NCBI GenBank assembly: GCA_030600865.1
Contig: JAUVUS010000137.1
Coordinates: 1-6,782 of the forward strand
DNA length: 6,782 nucleotides
Reading direction: 5' to 3'
Origin: Bacteroidales bacterium
Lineage (GTDB): Bacteria; Bacteroidota; Bacteroidia; Bacteroidales; UBA12077
The position numbers and the translations under genes are program-made. Under the pieces are notes generated by a model. The model was given only the letters and a program-made list of their open reading frames with translations. It had not been told where the DNA came from and did not search any database. Below, one piece after another: positions 6,265 through 6,782 of this stretch; positions within the stretch are counted from its first letter, which is position 1, and every line of letters begins with the position of its first letter.

Positions 6265-6782
6265 TTGAAAAAATCAAAACTTACCGATCATGAACTTGTA
6301 AAAAGGTTTATTGATGGTGAACAATCGAGTTTCGAAATCCTGATTAGTCGTCACAAAGATAAGGTATATACTTATATCTTATTAATGATTAAAAACGAGC
6401 ATTTAGCTCATGACATTTTCCAGGAAACATTTATTAAAGTTGTTAAATCGTTGCATGCAGGTAAATATCAAGAGAATGGTAAATTTGTTTCTTGGGTTAT
6501 TCGTATAGCGCATAATCTTATTATTGATCATTTCAGGAAAGAAAAGCAGATGAAAATCTGTTCCAATGATGAATATGAAACCGATATTTTTAATTCTCCA
6601 AAATTTTCCGATAAGACAGTCGAAGATGATATTATTCATGATCAAATTATGTCGGATGTTCGCCAATTAGTAGATTTTTTACCTGATGAACAAAAAGAAG
6701 TAATTTTATTACGTCATTTTATGGGATTGAGCTTTAAGGAAATAGCAGATCAAACAAATGTTAGTATAAATACCGCATTGGG
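6265..6782 (+). CDS. ECF-type sigma-70 RNA polymerase sigma factor (3' end beyond window)
   Basis: The first 172 codons of an extracytoplasmic-function-type sigma factor, which directs RNA polymerase to a set of promoters. Region 2 spans about 19-92: SFEILISRHKDKVYTYI, then the core-binding HDIFQETFIKVVKSL (49-63) and the -10 element helix VSWVIRIAHNLIIDHFRK (75-92). A variable acidic linker (about 95-135) follows. Region 4 begins at LPDEQKEVILLRHFMGLSFKEIADQTN (139-165), and the helix-turn-helix is cut in its recognition helix at SINTALG. There is no region 1.1 or 3, as expected for the ECF group. The start is TTG (read as Met), giving MKKSKLTDHELVKRF, which fits family N termini. It is divergent from uvrA with a 176-base gap. 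No anti-sigma gene is visible; if one exists it would be downstream, outside the window. The regulon is unknown. Confidence 0.93.
   Translation, partial: MKKSKLTDHELVKRFIDGEQSSFEILISRHKDKVYTYILLMIKNEHLAHDIFQETFIKVVKSLHAGKYQENGKFVSWVIRIAHNLIIDHFRKEKQMKICSNDEYETDIFNSPKFSDKTVEDDIIHDQIMSDVRQLVDFLPDEQKEVILLRHFMGLSFKEIADQTNVSINTAL

Noticed and set aside
6403..6666. Minus-strand open frame opposite the sigma factor
   Set aside because: The plus-strand frame matches ECF sigma regions 2 and 4 across the same bases; the reverse frame is a shadow.
1..6782. Mobile element, prophage, CRISPR array, tRNA, rRNA or defence system
   Set aside because: No transposase, integrase, repeat-spacer pattern, cloverleaf or known defence gene was found on either strand. 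The gene content is housekeeping or envelope type.

Overview
The window is AT-rich DNA (roughly one third G+C by eye) and looks like a chromosomal segment of a Bacteroidota bacterium, most likely from the Bacteroidales/Marinilabiliales side. The reasons are: a UvrA whose sequence follows the Bacteroidota form, including loss of the first CxxC of the first zinc module; an ECF sigma factor of the kind common in that phylum; a lipoprotein plus small secreted protein pair that resembles envelope proteins I associate with that phylum; TTTG / TAnnTTTG-like promoter elements; and start codons that mostly lack a Shine-Dalgarno sequence. I see no phage, insertion sequence, CRISPR array, tRNA or rRNA.

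Layout, left to right. (1) 42-1010 (+): a flavoprotein of the dihydroorotate dehydrogenase-like family, whose usual active-site Cys/Ser appears to be absent. (2) 1024-1539 (-): a small acidic all-helical protein, probably HEAT-like and cytoplasmic. It converges on gene 1, and the two share a terminator hairpin that lies partly inside its last codons. (3) 1540-1827: an intergenic stretch with a GC-rich palindrome that stands out from its surroundings, and a plausible promoter for the next gene. (4) 1828-2760 and 2775-3221 (+): a two-gene operon encoding a 310-residue lipoprotein and a 148-residue exported protein with four cysteines, both of unknown function. (5) 3257-6088 (-): uvrA, the nucleotide excision repair damage sensor, converging on the operon. 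Its stop codon lies inside a second terminator hairpin that probably works in both directions. (6) 6265-end (+): the first 172 codons of an ECF-type sigma-70 factor, transcribed divergently from uvrA. It starts at a TTG behind an unusually strong Shine-Dalgarno sequence and is cut by the window edge within the region 4 helix-turn-helix.

Most of the window is ordinary housekeeping sequence. The parts most worth a second look are the lipoprotein/secreted-protein pair (a candidate uncharacterised envelope module), the DHOD-like enzyme without its catalytic residue, the isolated GC-rich palindrome, and the compact divergent uvrA/sigma-factor promoter region. Nothing here can be claimed as a new defence or mobile system.
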